A stretch of DNA of 64,000 nucleotides from JANQNX01 sp965601665 (GTDB lineage: Bacteria > Pseudomonadota > Gammaproteobacteria > Eutrophobiales > Eutrophobiaceae), in the NCBI GenBank assembly GCA_965601665.1, contig OZ271833.1, forward strand, positions 496,001-560,000. The letters run 5' to 3'. Below are positions 40,099-49,540 of the stretch, piece after piece (position 1 is the stretch's first letter; every line of letters begins with the position of its first letter). The notes below the pieces were generated by a model that made no database searches, was not told where the DNA came from, and was given only the letters and a program-made list of their open reading frames with translations. A program made the translations under genes and the position numbers.

Positions 40099-42222
40099 AT
40101 GCCAAATATACATTCTGATCTCAATGCAATAGTAGAGCGTCGGCGGGATTTACGAGTCATTTATGAAATCTCTAAACTGCTGCTTGATCAAAGCGTTTCT
40201 CTTGAAGACTGTTTGAACAATATTGTCTGTTTGATAGCAGAAACCAGTATGCATCCTGCCTCGGCCCAGGTGAAAATCCAATTTAACGGGTATTTAGCCA
40301 CCACTGAAAATTATGACAGGCCAGCCGATTGTCCATTCGCGTATGAAGAAATTATCCAGGAAGGTCATGTAATTGGCCATGTTGAACTCTATTTTCAAGG
40401 TTTTAATGATAGAAAAGTTGAAGACCCATTATTCGCGGAAAAATCAATACTGAAATGTGTTGCCCAACTGATATCTCTAAGCCTGCTGGATAGAACTGTT
40501 GAATTAGAAATAAATAAAGATGCAAAAATACTAAAACAGATTATCGATTATAGTCCGGCCATCGCTTTTATCTGGGGGGTTTCAGAAAATTACCCGGTCT
40601 TGTTCGTGTCTGATGCGATAAAACAATTTGGCTATAACCCAGGTGATTTTCTTGAACAAAAAATAAAATATACAGACATTATTGATCCCGGTGACAAGGA
40701 TCGAATCCTGATGGAAGTCGAATCTAATCTGGACGCCAAAAAAAATTATTACTTTCAACAGTACCGCATTGTTACAGCTTCGAAAGAGACTCGCTGGGTT
40801 TATGACTGGACACATGCTGTGTACAACAACGAGGGTCAAATAACCAAGCTACAAGGGATTGTTCTGGATGTGACAGACTCTATATTGCTCCAGGATAAAG
40901 TAGCATATTTACTTGAAACTGTAGGCAGTATGTTTATCGCTGTCGATGAGAATGGCATAGTTTTAGAAGCAAATAATCAAACCTGTGAATTAGTAGGTAT
41001 TGATAAAAATGAACTGATTGGTCGTGAATGGGTTTCAGAATTCATTCCCGAGAATGAGCAGGCGAGTTTTATGGCGGCCCTAAAGAGATCTATTTCAGAT
41101 TGTTGTAGTTGCAACAAAACACTTCATCAACATACAAACCACATTATTGCTGATGGTAAAACTCCAAGACTGATCGAATGGTCTTTCGCAGCCGAATGTA
41201 ATCAAGACGGAAGGGTCATAGAGGTGATCAGTTTTGGGCGTGATATTACCGAGGAGAATCAAACCAGGAATATGCTTCAGGATATTATGGAAAACATGCC
41301 TGGCGCCATTTTTCAGTACGCGCTACATAGTGATGAGACAGAAAGCATTAATTACATGAGTCCAGGTTGCAAAAATATCTGGGAGATTAATCAAACTGAG
41401 ATAGAAAATGATCCAACGGTGTTGAGGAATATGATCATGCAGGAGGATCTGCCTGATATGCAAAAATCGGTGGTTGAGTCTGCCAAAAATATGTCGCAGT
41501 GGCATCATGAATGGGAAATACAAACTCCGTCAGGGGAAAAAAAATGGCTCAGTGGCTTCGGAACGCCACGACACAATTACTACGGTGATGTTATCTGGAA
41601 TACTCTAATTCTCGATATTAGTGAACAAAAGAAAAGCACAGAAGCAGTTTCTTCAGCATTGAGAAAAACAATTTACGTATTGGCTGCAGCACTTGAAAAA
41701 CGAGACCCTTACACGGCTGGGCACGAGGAAAATGTTACTAAAATATCTGGGTTGATTGGCAGACGCCTGCATCTTGAAGACCATCGTCTCGCCGGCCTGG
41801 AACTTGCGGCAATGATTCATGACGTCGGCAAGATTATGGTGCCTGCCGAGATTTTGAGTAAACCCACGAAATTACTCAAAGCGGAATTTGATTTAATCAA
41901 AATGCATCCACAAACAGGTGCAGACCTTATTAGAGAAATAGACTTTGAATGGCCAATCGCTGATATGATTTTACAACATCATGAGCGCATTGATGGTTCA
42001 GGTTATCCTAATGGTCTGAAAGGTGATGAGATTTTACTTGAGGCCAGGATTATTGCCGTTGCTGATACGCTTGAAGCTATGGCCAGTCATAGACCTTATC
42101 GTCCCGGCCTGGGTATAGATAAAGCAGCAGAAGAAATTCGTTCCGGCGCGGGCGTTCTATATGACCTGGATGTAGCGAATGCCTGTCTGGAATTAATTGA
42201 GAGTGGTGATATCAAGCTTTAG
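40099..42222 (+). CDS. Multi-PAS HD-GYP cyclic-di-GMP phosphodiesterase
   Basis: 707 residues, no membrane helix. An N-terminal GAF-like region (~1-140), three PAS domains (~140-270, ~275-400, ~400-515; each ends with a 'DITE/DVTD/DISE' motif), then an HD-GYP domain (~530-700) with 'HDVGKIMVPAEIL', 'HHERIDGSGYPNGLKGDEI' and 'HPQTG'. Metal-binding and GYP residues are intact, so active c-di-GMP hydrolysis is expected. Signals for the PAS domains are unknown. Confidence 0.93.
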   Translation: MPNIHSDLNAIVERRRDLRVIYEISKLLLDQSVSLEDCLNNIVCLIAETSMHPASAQVKIQFNGYLATTENYDRPADCPFAYEEIIQEGHVIGHVELYFQGFNDRKVEDPLFAEKSILKCVAQLISLSLLDRTVELEINKDAKILKQIIDYSPAIAFIWGVSENYPVLFVSDAIKQFGYNPGDFLEQKIKYTDIIDPGDKDRILMEVESNLDAKKNYYFQQYRIVTASKETRWVYDWTHAVYNNEGQITKLQGIVLDVTDSILLQDKVAYLLETVGSMFIAVDENGIVLEANNQTCELVGIDKNELIGREWVSEFIPENEQASFMAALKRSISDCCSCNKTLHQHTNHIIADGKTPRLIEWSFAAECNQDGRVIEVISFGRDITEENQTRNMLQDIMENMPGAIFQYALHSDETESINYMSPGCKNIWEINQTEIENDPTVLRNMIMQEDLPDMQKSVVESAKNMSQWHHEWEIQTPSGEKKWLSGFGTPRHNYYGDVIWNTLILDISEQKKSTEAVSSALRKTIYVLAAALEKRDPYTAGHEENVTKISGLIGRRLHLEDHRLAGLELAAMIHDVGKIMVPAEILSKPTKLLKAEFDLIKMHPQTGADLIREIDFEWPIADMILQHHERIDGSGYPNGLKGDEILLEARIIAVADTLEAMASHRPYRPGLGIDKAAEEIRSGAGVLYDLDVANACLELIESGDIKL

Positions 42223-42260
42223 ATTCAGTTAATTTGCCTGTTATGATTTATCGCTTTAAT

Positions 42261-42878
42261 CTATTTACTTAATCCATCAAAGTACTTGTGAAAATCAGTT
42301 GATGACATATCCACATCGTTGATAGAAACAGTATTATATTGCTCTACGGATTTAACGACCAGGTCGTTTAGTTTAATCAGCAATTTAATGTTTAGCGGTA
42401 CTGTTCTCAGGTCAGATACAATAAGGCCAGGTTCATTGTTCCTGGAAAAAATCGTGTTCAAAAGAATAACCGGTAAGAAACTATTATCCAGTAGCAATTG
42501 AAACCCTCGGTAGATTGAACCACGGAAATCGACAATGGATTCGCCATATTGGTTTTGTGCAGCAATAAGTAGATCGCCGCGAGTGCTTCCAAGATCAGGC
42601 TTAATTTGACATTCTTCAAGTCCATAATAGGTCAGACTGTCCCATTCATATTGGCCACTCTTGCAGATCATGCCAACAAGTCCTTGATGCCATACTGGTT
42701 CAAAAATTTCCGGGTTCAATCCTGTTAATAGACCTGTATCGCGTAGAGCAAGATGTCCTTTGTCAAACTGAATTTTCCCAAATGATGTGTGATTGCTACT
42801 ACGAAATAAAACGTAGTAATCAGATAGTCCATTTTCACAAAGAAGATTTAATATTTTTTTGAATTTATCGGCGTGCAT
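42261..42878 (-). CDS. Uncharacterised soluble protein, possibly c-di-GMP-associated
   Basis: 205 residues, no signal peptide or membrane segment, mixed alpha/beta composition. No motif I can name; the N-terminal 'MHADKFKKILNLLCENGLSD' and 'FGKIQFDKGHLALRDTGLLTG' loosely recall DUF4388-type proteins. It is convergent with the HD-GYP gene and divergent from the kinase-PilZ gene, and that placement is the only hint of a signalling role. Confidence 0.65.
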   Translation of the reverse strand: MHADKFKKILNLLCENGLSDYYVLFRSSNHTSFGKIQFDKGHLALRDTGLLTGLNPEIFEPVWHQGLVGMICKSGQYEWDSLTYYGLEECQIKPDLGSTRGDLLIAAQNQYGESIVDFRGSIYRGFQLLLDNSFLPVILLNTIFSRNNEPGLIVSDLRTVPLNIKLLIKLNDLVVKSVEQYNTVSINDVDMSSTDFHKYFDGLSK

Positions 42879-43045
42879 TACTGGTGTTCAGCGCATCATA
42901 AAAAACGAAATAATATTATAAAACAATGATTAAAAAATGATATCAATTGTTATTTTGCAAATGTATTAGTGTAATATAAAGTCGGTATAACATATTGTAC
43001 ATAGTCAAAACACTGCTCCGGATAGACAGTGTATATATTGCATTG

Positions 43046-44314
43046 ATGAATTTCATTGACCAGTTGCAAAACAAGCGTCTTCAACAGTACGAGTTCGAAA
43101 AACTTGTAGGTAAGGGCACGTTTGGCGAGGTATATAAGGCCTATGATAATGATTTGTTGAGAAGTGTGGCGGTAAAGGTATTTACACCAAAATCCTATAA
43201 AGATTTTAATTTTGACAACGAAGATATTATCCAGGAGGCACGCTTTCTCGCACGAGCAGAGCATGCCAACATTGTACCTGTCTATAATTTGATGGATTTT
43301 TCGGACTCTACATTAATTGTGATGCGTTTTCTTTATGGTAAGACCTTGGAAAATGTAATCAATACGTTAAAAAGTCCACTAAACCTTCAGCAAACGGCAT
43401 CTGTAATGTTGAAAGTGCTATCAGGTATGGGTTATGCCCATAGCCGCGGAATAGTGCATCAAGATATAAAGCCGGCAAATATTTTTATTAGTGTTTCTGA
43501 AGAGATCTTCATCCTCGATTTTGGTATTGCTACGCTGACCGAGGAACAGCGCATCCTGAAAGGACAACTATTTGGTACGCCCAGCTATATGTCACCAGAG
43601 CAAATGCAATGTTCATATATTGATTGTCGTAGTGATATCTATTGTATCGGTCTGATTTTTTATTTGTTATTAACAGGCACGCATCCGTTTGGCTATTGCA
43701 AAACAATTGATGCATTAATCGACGGCCATAAAAATCAAGATCCGAAACCGGTTTCCGACATAAATAAAAACCTTCCAACAGAGTTAAATGCGATTCTGGA
43801 CAAAGCCATGCGCAAGAATCCTAAAGAGCGTTATTCAAACTGCTGGGAGTTTGCCTCCGATGTGGAAAAGTTATTGGGAATAGAGAATGGACGCATTTAT
43901 GAAATGAACCTCGAAAAACGATGGGATAACAGGGCAAAAACAAACTTACATGCGAAAATTCAATTTGAAGATAACGAACAACTTTATCATACAGTGTTGG
44001 TCGACTTATCAGTTGGTGGCGCAAAGATAGAAATCGATTATGAGATCACATTACCAAAGTATATTGCGATTTATTTTACATTAATGAATAATAATGAAGA
44101 ATACTCAATTACAGCGAGAGCCATGGTTCGTCGAATCGTGCCATCAAGGTCAGGTTCAGGATTCTTTCTTGGTCTTAAATTTGAAAACTTAACCGACCAT
44201 GAACTTTATCAAATTAGCTTATTCGTCAGAAATTCTATACTGATGGAACACGATAATTTACAGCAGGAGGCCACAGTTAAATTGAGGAAAGAAAGCAATA
44301 CATTAAAAATATAA
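43046..44314 (+). CDS. Serine/threonine protein kinase with C-terminal PilZ domain
   Basis: 422 residues from the ATG at 43046 (TTG at 42995 less likely). Hanks-type kinase domain 17-275: P-loop 'GKGTFG', Lys44, catalytic loop H138-Q-D140-x-K142-x2-N145, 'DFG' at 158-160, 'SPE' at 183-185. The Arg of the HRD motif is Gln, which in other kinases weakens activation-loop dependence. A PilZ domain follows (~288-410) with both c-di-GMP-binding motifs: R292xxxR296 and D320xSxxG325. No membrane helix. Predicts that c-di-GMP binding modulates phosphorylation or its localisation. Confidence 0.9.
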   Translation: MNFIDQLQNKRLQQYEFEKLVGKGTFGEVYKAYDNDLLRSVAVKVFTPKSYKDFNFDNEDIIQEARFLARAEHANIVPVYNLMDFSDSTLIVMRFLYGKTLENVINTLKSPLNLQQTASVMLKVLSGMGYAHSRGIVHQDIKPANIFISVSEEIFILDFGIATLTEEQRILKGQLFGTPSYMSPEQMQCSYIDCRSDIYCIGLIFYLLLTGTHPFGYCKTIDALIDGHKNQDPKPVSDINKNLPTELNAILDKAMRKNPKERYSNCWEFASDVEKLLGIENGRIYEMNLEKRWDNRAKTNLHAKIQFEDNEQLYHTVLVDLSVGGAKIEIDYEITLPKYIAIYFTLMNNNEEYSITARAMVRRIVPSRSGSGFFLGLKFENLTDHELYQISLFVRNSILMEHDNLQQEATVKLRKESNTLKI

Positions 44315-44319
44315 TAATT

Positions 44320-45168
44320 TCAAATATGCGCTGCACCGCATGTGCTAATCTTGCGAATAAACTTTTCGCTTATATCATGTTTTTCACCAACACATTCCAG
44401 GAATTTTGCCTCAAGCGTATATGCAAGGCATTCAAGTTCATTGATACAAGCAGTATCATGATTTAATTCTGCATGATATTGCAGATAATGTACTAACTCA
44501 TGAAGCAATATTGCTTTTCCCTCATTATCATTGAGATCAACGCTATCGCATAAATAAATGGTTTCTTCGTGAAAATTGTAGAGGCCATAGATATCCAGGT
44601 CTATATCCTTGTTCATTTGATAACAATCGCCAAAGGCAATGAGTACCAGTTCGCCTGCGCTGGCAAATTTGATATCTGGTATGGTGTTGATATCGTGATT
44701 AAAGGATGTATTGTTATTGATCCAGCTTAATAGTTTTGAGGCCAATTCCTTATTGCTGGAATAGTGATTAAAATCATAATCAGCATGTAAATTGAGTTCG
44801 ATTTTTACAGCATTCTCAGAAAGCAGATTTTGATCAATATAATTATTCAAAATAGTGTCTGCTTGCGCGGCATCTATACATAGAGCAGCAGCTAATAATA
44901 ATACAGATATAACGTTCGCACGGTGAGGATCTTTAACCCGTTTTACGCCTGCAAAAAATTCTGCACGCTGGTCTTCTTTCAGGAAGTAACCAAATTTTTT
45001 TGCATAAAGTTGAATGACTGAAAATGAATATGGATCCCTTGTTTCCAGGCCTTTTGGGTACACGAGTGTGGGTTGGTCTGTGATAGTACAGACATGTACC
45101 AACTCATGACTGCTGAATCGCTTGGATTTCATATAATCGGAGATTGTTTTTGTTTCAGTCATGGTCAT
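44320..45168 (-). CDS. Zinc-metallopeptidase-like protein with two HELVH motifs (apparent fusion)
   Basis: 282 residues. Residues 21-25 read HELVH, followed by 'TITDQ' and 'RDPYSFSVIQLYAKKF', which resembles the end of an aspzincin (M35-like) domain. A hydrophobic segment preceded by basic residues (~84-103, 'VLLLAAALCIDAAQA') looks like an internal signal peptide. A second gluzincin-like domain follows with 'LLHELVHYLQYH' (H223, E224, H227) and a downstream Glu helix 'INELECLAYTLEAKFLE'. So two peptidase fragments seem to be joined in one frame. Convergent with the kinase gene. Substrate unknown. Confidence 0.7.
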   Translation of the reverse strand: MTMTETKTISDYMKSKRFSSHELVHVCTITDQPTLVYPKGLETRDPYSFSVIQLYAKKFGYFLKEDQRAEFFAGVKRVKDPHRANVISVLLLAAALCIDAAQADTILNNYIDQNLLSENAVKIELNLHADYDFNHYSSNKELASKLLSWINNNTSFNHDINTIPDIKFASAGELVLIAFGDCYQMNKDIDLDIYGLYNFHEETIYLCDSVDLNDNEGKAILLHELVHYLQYHAELNHDTACINELECLAYTLEAKFLECVGEKHDISEKFIRKISTCGAAHI

Positions 45169-45791
45169 GAAACAGAAATTTGCTGGATTATGAGTTATTA
45201 AACAATAGTATAAATTGATAGAAAATAAATAATATTGAATCAGTAATAATCAGGCGACACCGGAATGAATGTCCGATTATTGCATATTATCGTATTTCTT
45301 ATACTGCTTTCGGTATAGAGCATAATCCAATTAATTGCTGGCTACCTGCCCGCTCTTTCTCTGTTTGCAGTGACATTGCTAAATTCACTCGTTTTTGAGT
45401 TCATTTTGACCTGATTTTTTTCATATTTTGATTTATCGGCTTCGGACGAAATTTTTAGAGGTGCAGCCTGGTGAAGTGCATTTTTCAACCTGTTTTCGTC
45501 ATTCATTCGACCCTGTCGAAGAAATGAGCGAGAAAACTATGTATCTTGCCGCCTTTACTTCCGTGAAGGCGAGACGTGTTACGAGAGGCATTTCTATAGG
45601 ACACCGTGTAAAACCATGAATGTATACATTGAAAAGCAGACTGTCATATTTTTACTATGACGTTGATATATATGGTTTTTTTATCCCGCGTAAGAGAAAT
45701 ATTGATAATCCTAAATTATTAAATATCTAAAGATTTTATATTTTTAACCGACATTTATATAGATTGGAATAGAGTAAATTTATATTAACTC
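45169..45791. other. 623-bp gene-free region
   Basis: AT-rich, with no reading frame I trust. A 63-codon frame at 45428 has no start context and no recognisable protein character. It presumably contains the promoters of the metallopeptidase (leftward) and the REC-GGDEF-EAL gene (rightward); the 150 bp before 45792 are extremely AT-rich. Confidence 0.5.
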
Positions 45792-47486
45792 ATGAAAGTA
45801 CTCATAATTGACGACGATAAATCGATTTGTCTCTATGTGCAGGCTTACTTCGATGAAGCCGGACATGATGCAACCATTGCTGAAAGTGGTGAAGTAGCAT
45901 TGCAATTGTTTGATGAGCAAGATTTTGACTTGATTATTTCTGACATCATTATGCCTGGATTAGATGGGTTTCAGACAGTTGAGCTCATTCGAAAAAAAGC
46001 AAATGAATGGTTACCAGTAATATTCATGACATCTTCAAGAGAAGATAAATATCTTCAAAAAGGAATCGATGCTGGTGGTGGATTTTACTTACCTAAACCA
46101 CTCAAACCTTTATCATTAAAGTCTTATATGAAGGTCATGGAAAGCCTCATCGAGATGCGCAAAAAGCTTTCATATAATGCTAAATTCGATGAACTTACTG
46201 GATTACCAAACCGTACATTTTTTAAAGATCGACTTGATATATCAATTAAACGAGCAAAACGAAATAATAGTAAGATTGGATTACTTTTTATCGATCTTGA
46301 TAATTTTAAAAATATTAATGATTTAATGGGCCACAGTGCTGGAGATGAAGTATTGAAAGAAGCAGCAGCACGTTTACAGCAGTCCGTAAGAGAGAGTGAC
46401 ACTGTTTGCAGGATCGGAGGTGATGAATTTATTGTTATGTTATCGGATTTAAAAAATGTTTTTATCATCGACAAAGTAGCAAATAATATATTAAATAAAT
46501 TGAGCTTGCCATTTATATATGGAAATAAGGAAGCCCCTTTAATTTCCGGTAGTGTTGGAGTATCTGTTTATCCTGATGATGCAACTAATATTGATAATTT
46601 GTTAAAAACATCTGACACAGCAATGTATAAGGCAAAGAAAGAAGGGCGTAATAATTGTATTCATTACAATAAAAAATTAGGAAATGAAATATATGAACAT
46701 ACATTGATTCAGAATGAACTCAAACATGCAATAGAGAAAAACCAGTTTGAATTATATTATCAACCCCAACTCACATGTGGTACGTATCAACTTTCAGGCA
46801 TGGAAGCTCTTCTTCGCTGGAATCATCCTGAATTTGGAATGGTTCCACCTGATAAGTTTATTCCTATAGCTGAAGAGTCCGCGCTTATATCAAGTATAGG
46901 AATCTGGGTATTAAAAACAGTATGCAAGCAAATGAATGAATGGAAAAACCTTGGCTATGAAGTTCCCAGAATTTCAATCAATGTATCTGTTCGTCAACTT
47001 AAGGATAAACATCTTGAGGAGGATATTATCAATATAATTAAAGAATCAAATTTAAGTTTTGATTCTTTAACACTAGAAGTCACAGAAAGTTGCATTATGG
47101 ATCAACCAGAAAAAATGATAAAAACCCTGTCAAGACTGAAAAACCTTGGATTTAAGATATCTATAGATGATTTTGGTACAGGTTATTCTTCAATGACTTA
47201 CTTGACAAGACTGCCGCTGGATCAATTAAAAATAGATAGAGAATTTATTAAATCAATCCCTAATGAAATAGATAAATGTGCAATAACAAATGCAATTTTA
47301 ACCCTGGGACAGACACTGGGTTTGAATGTAATCGCTGAGGGAGTTGAAACACCTGAGCAATTCAAATTCCTTAAAAATGAAAATTGCAATGAAATTCAGG
47401 GTTATTTATTTTGTAAACCTTTACCCGCAAAAGAGATTAGCTCTATGTTGGAATATATAGAAAAAAAATATGTAGTAAATGGATAA
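45792..47486 (+). CDS. Response regulator with GGDEF and EAL output domains
   Basis: 564 residues: receiver domain (1-120) with 'IIDDDKS', phospho-acceptor Asp in 'LIISDIIMPGLDG' and switch Thr/Lys ('MTSS', 'PKPLKP'); GGDEF (~140-300) with intact 'GGDEF' and RESD five residues before it (I-site); EAL (~315-560) with 'EALLRWNHP', 'SIDDFGTGYSSM' and 'AEGVETPEQ'. Both catalytic domains look intact, so net activity may be set by phosphorylation. Its histidine kinase is not adjacent. Unusually AT-rich coding sequence. Confidence 0.95.
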   Translation: MKVLIIDDDKSICLYVQAYFDEAGHDATIAESGEVALQLFDEQDFDLIISDIIMPGLDGFQTVELIRKKANEWLPVIFMTSSREDKYLQKGIDAGGGFYLPKPLKPLSLKSYMKVMESLIEMRKKLSYNAKFDELTGLPNRTFFKDRLDISIKRAKRNNSKIGLLFIDLDNFKNINDLMGHSAGDEVLKEAAARLQQSVRESDTVCRIGGDEFIVMLSDLKNVFIIDKVANNILNKLSLPFIYGNKEAPLISGSVGVSVYPDDATNIDNLLKTSDTAMYKAKKEGRNNCIHYNKKLGNEIYEHTLIQNELKHAIEKNQFELYYQPQLTCGTYQLSGMEALLRWNHPEFGMVPPDKFIPIAEESALISSIGIWVLKTVCKQMNEWKNLGYEVPRISINVSVRQLKDKHLEEDIINIIKESNLSFDSLTLEVTESCIMDQPEKMIKTLSRLKNLGFKISIDDFGTGYSSMTYLTRLPLDQLKIDREFIKSIPNEIDKCAITNAILTLGQTLGLNVIAEGVETPEQFKFLKNENCNEIQGYLFCKPLPAKEISSMLEYIEKKYVVNG

Positions 47487-47574
47487 TAGCCTTGTATGTA
47501 AAGATGTCATCACGACATTTCATTTACTTCCGTTATCTATTTTTTCATTCGTTACTGCCCGATGGATGACTGTT

Positions 47575-47748
47575 AATACTGAAGAAGCTAATAAGCGCGA
47601 TAGAAATGTGGTAGCTGAGGGAATTGAAGTATGCAGAGATCACTAATCGTTATTTGAACACAGGTGTAAGTACGTTCAGGGCTACAGCTATTCATGGTCT
47701 GTACAGTTACGGGAATCAATCATAAAGCCAATTAAGAAATATAACTGA
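47575..47748 (+). pseudogene. Remnant of an EAL-domain C-terminus with an in-frame stop
   Basis: In one frame the DNA reads 'NVVAEGIEVCRDH', a TAA at 47644, then 'SLFEHRCKYVQGYSYS'. EAL proteins end 'AEGVET' + 13 residues + 'CD..QGY.FS'; the spacing here is identical (19 residues from the Glu to the Tyr of QGY). The N-terminal part of the domain is gone. It follows directly on an intact EAL gene, so it is a decayed relic of a tandem second copy or of another EAL gene. Confidence 0.6.
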
Positions 47749-47874
47749 TTAGTTGATTAGTATAGGGAAACCAGCCCAATCGTTTCGGCTGAATTTACTT
47801 GCTGTGCTACTATATTATTGTGGTGTTGGGTTGTACTGACCACGGCATCTCGACTTTACTTGTGATTTCACACT

Positions 47875-48606
47875 ATGTCGGACAACAAATCTAACCAGAC
47901 AGCCTATCAATATAACTCCATTGGTACATCGGTTGTTGCCGATGAACACGATCATGGCTGGTGTACCACTATCAACGCCTTACTGCAGCAGCGTTATGCG
48001 TTTCTGCCACAACAATATGAAGATACCGGTTATTTGTTTCGTGGTATGAGTAATGGTTTACTGGCGGCGTTGCAAGATGATCGCTTCGAATATTTCAAGG
48101 ACGACACAAGCGTTGCCGGTTTTGAACAGGAACTGGCTATTCTATGTGTTTCGCAGGATTTTTCTGATGCTTACTCTGTCAGTCGTTTGTGGAAGCACAA
48201 TCCGGATGCCTGCATCGTGGTAACGAAAGCCAGCCTGTTTAATGCTGAATTGAATTCACGCAATGCGGCCATCCTCGCCACTGCTGAGCCTGGTGTTGTG
48301 TTCAAGTATCCTTTTTTTACCCGGCCACTGTCACTAAATGATATTGAATTAATTATCGTGTCGCCTTTATTGCATAGTGCAATAAAAACAGGGCGCCTGC
48401 ATGATGTTGATCCAAATCTTGCGGCAAAGAAGGGAGCTTTGATTAAGAATATTGTTGAAGTGCTTATGCGTGATAACAAACTGGTTACCAGTCCCGAAAC
48501 ATACCACCGTTCAACACTGGAAGAAGCGCTGGTGGCTATGCTTAATGAACGTGGAATAAATGGCGCAGGCTTAATTGCCAGTAGTTTGATGCCAACAAGA
48601 ATATAG
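47875..48606 (+). CDS. Uncharacterised protein, possible ADP-ribosyltransferase-like fold
   Basis: 243 residues, soluble, no signal peptide. 'GYLFRGMSNGLL' resembles the R-G strand of Arg-Ser-Glu type ADP-ribosyltransferases, 'CVSQDFSDAYSVS' could be the S-T-S strand, and 'AEPGVVFKYPFF' the Glu strand; the order and spacing fit, but the motifs are weak. A Cys- and Asp-rich centre and a helical C-terminus follow. A possible hairpin (48620-48627 with 48641-48648) lies after the stop. Stand-alone gene. The fold assignment is tentative. Confidence 0.65.
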   Translation: MSDNKSNQTAYQYNSIGTSVVADEHDHGWCTTINALLQQRYAFLPQQYEDTGYLFRGMSNGLLAALQDDRFEYFKDDTSVAGFEQELAILCVSQDFSDAYSVSRLWKHNPDACIVVTKASLFNAELNSRNAAILATAEPGVVFKYPFFTRPLSLNDIELIIVSPLLHSAIKTGRLHDVDPNLAAKKGALIKNIVEVLMRDNKLVTSPETYHRSTLEEALVAMLNERGINGAGLIASSLMPTRI

Positions 48607-49030
48607 TGCATCCATCCCGACGGCGACACCTACATGACTCGTCGCCGTTCCTATATAAATTGTGGCGGTCAGGCTGCCCGTAAGCCTGAAGCAACGCCAG
48701 GCACGGTTCCGTAGGGACGCAGGGATAACTCCGATTTAACTATCACGATAACGGCCTTATAGGGAAGACCTTTGCTGTTGCAGGCAGCCTCTGCATCATG
48801 GCCAAACTGGTATGGAAAAAGTAAATCATGCTGATTAAGTAAAACAATGAAACGTATCTGGATTTGATTGCATCTTACATAGCGAACGGAAAAGATAATC
48901 ACTAGTTAGAAGATGATAGCTTTTCTTAATAGCAAGAATTAATAATATTCAATAGCTATTAAAAATAAGTTTGTAATAATTATCATCAATGGCTTTATCT
49001 TTTCACTTTTAACTTTAAGGAGACGTAATC
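48607..49030. other. 424-bp gene-free region
   Basis: Besides the ART-like gene's 8-bp hairpin (ACGGCGAC/GTCGCCGT) nothing is recognised. The last 80 bp are AT-rich and lead into the strong ribosome-binding site of the small exported protein. Confidence 0.5.
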
Positions 49031-49279
49031 ATGAAAAAGACCATTAATGCAATTATCGTATCTGCTGGTATCGCTGCCAGTGCCTCTGTCGCCGCTGACG
49101 ATTTCAATACGGTTGTCGCTGCAGTAGCAGCCCAGCCAGTCAGCAACCAGGTGCAGGTTGTAAATCCAGACAACATCGCTGGTTATATACAGCGCAACAA
49201 CAACGTAAGTAACCAGTCTTACGACGCTGCAAGTGCATCTATTACTCGTTCAATCGAAGAGTACGCACGTTCCTTGTAA
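49031..49279 (+). CDS. Small exported protein of unknown function
   Basis: 82 residues. Signal peptide (1-22, 'SVA-ADD'), then a mature part of about 60 residues, Ala/Val/Asn/Gln-rich, with no Cys ('NIAGYIQRNNNVSNQSYDAA'). Excellent ribosome-binding site AAGGAG and a strong terminator directly after it: likely a well-expressed monocistronic gene. No family recognised; a periplasmic or secreted helper is possible. Confidence 0.75.
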   Translation: MKKTINAIIVSAGIAASASVAADDFNTVVAAVAAQPVSNQVQVVNPDNIAGYIQRNNNVSNQSYDAASASITRSIEEYARSL

Positions 49280-49288
49280 GACCTGATT

Positions 49289-49313
49289 ATCGGGGCTGTT
49301 AAACAGCCCCGAT
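49289..49313 (+). terminator. Rho-independent terminator of the small exported protein
   Basis: ATCGGGGCTG-TTAAA-CAGCCCCGAT, then ATTGTTTTG. Ten perfect base pairs, 10 bp past the stop. Confidence 0.85.
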
Positions 49314-49485
49314 ATTGTTTTGCTCTTGCTCAGACCAATTTAACCATTGGTTCTCCTCCTCTATAAGTAGCAAGGCACGAACTGTCGATGCAACATATCG
49401 GCAGTTCACCTTTCAATAATATTCGTTACACTTATTCCTGCCATTGTCTGGCTAAGTCAAAAAGAGCGTGGCTGGACAATAAATG

Positions 49486-49517
49486 AAAAAAGGGCGCTGC
49501 CTTGCAGCAGCACCCTT
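49486..49517 (-). terminator. Rho-independent terminator of the TonB receptor gene
   Basis: On the minus strand AAGGGTGCTGC and GCAGCGCCCTT form an 11-bp stem (one G-T pair) with a six-base loop and a run of T. It follows the receptor stop by about 25 bp. Confidence 0.85.
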
Positions 49518-49540
49518 CAGTAGCGGGGGAGGAAATGTTA

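Noticed and set aside
45428..45619. 63-codon frame in the long gap before the REC-GGDEF-EAL gene
   Set aside because: No ribosome-binding site, no motif, no neighbour coupling.
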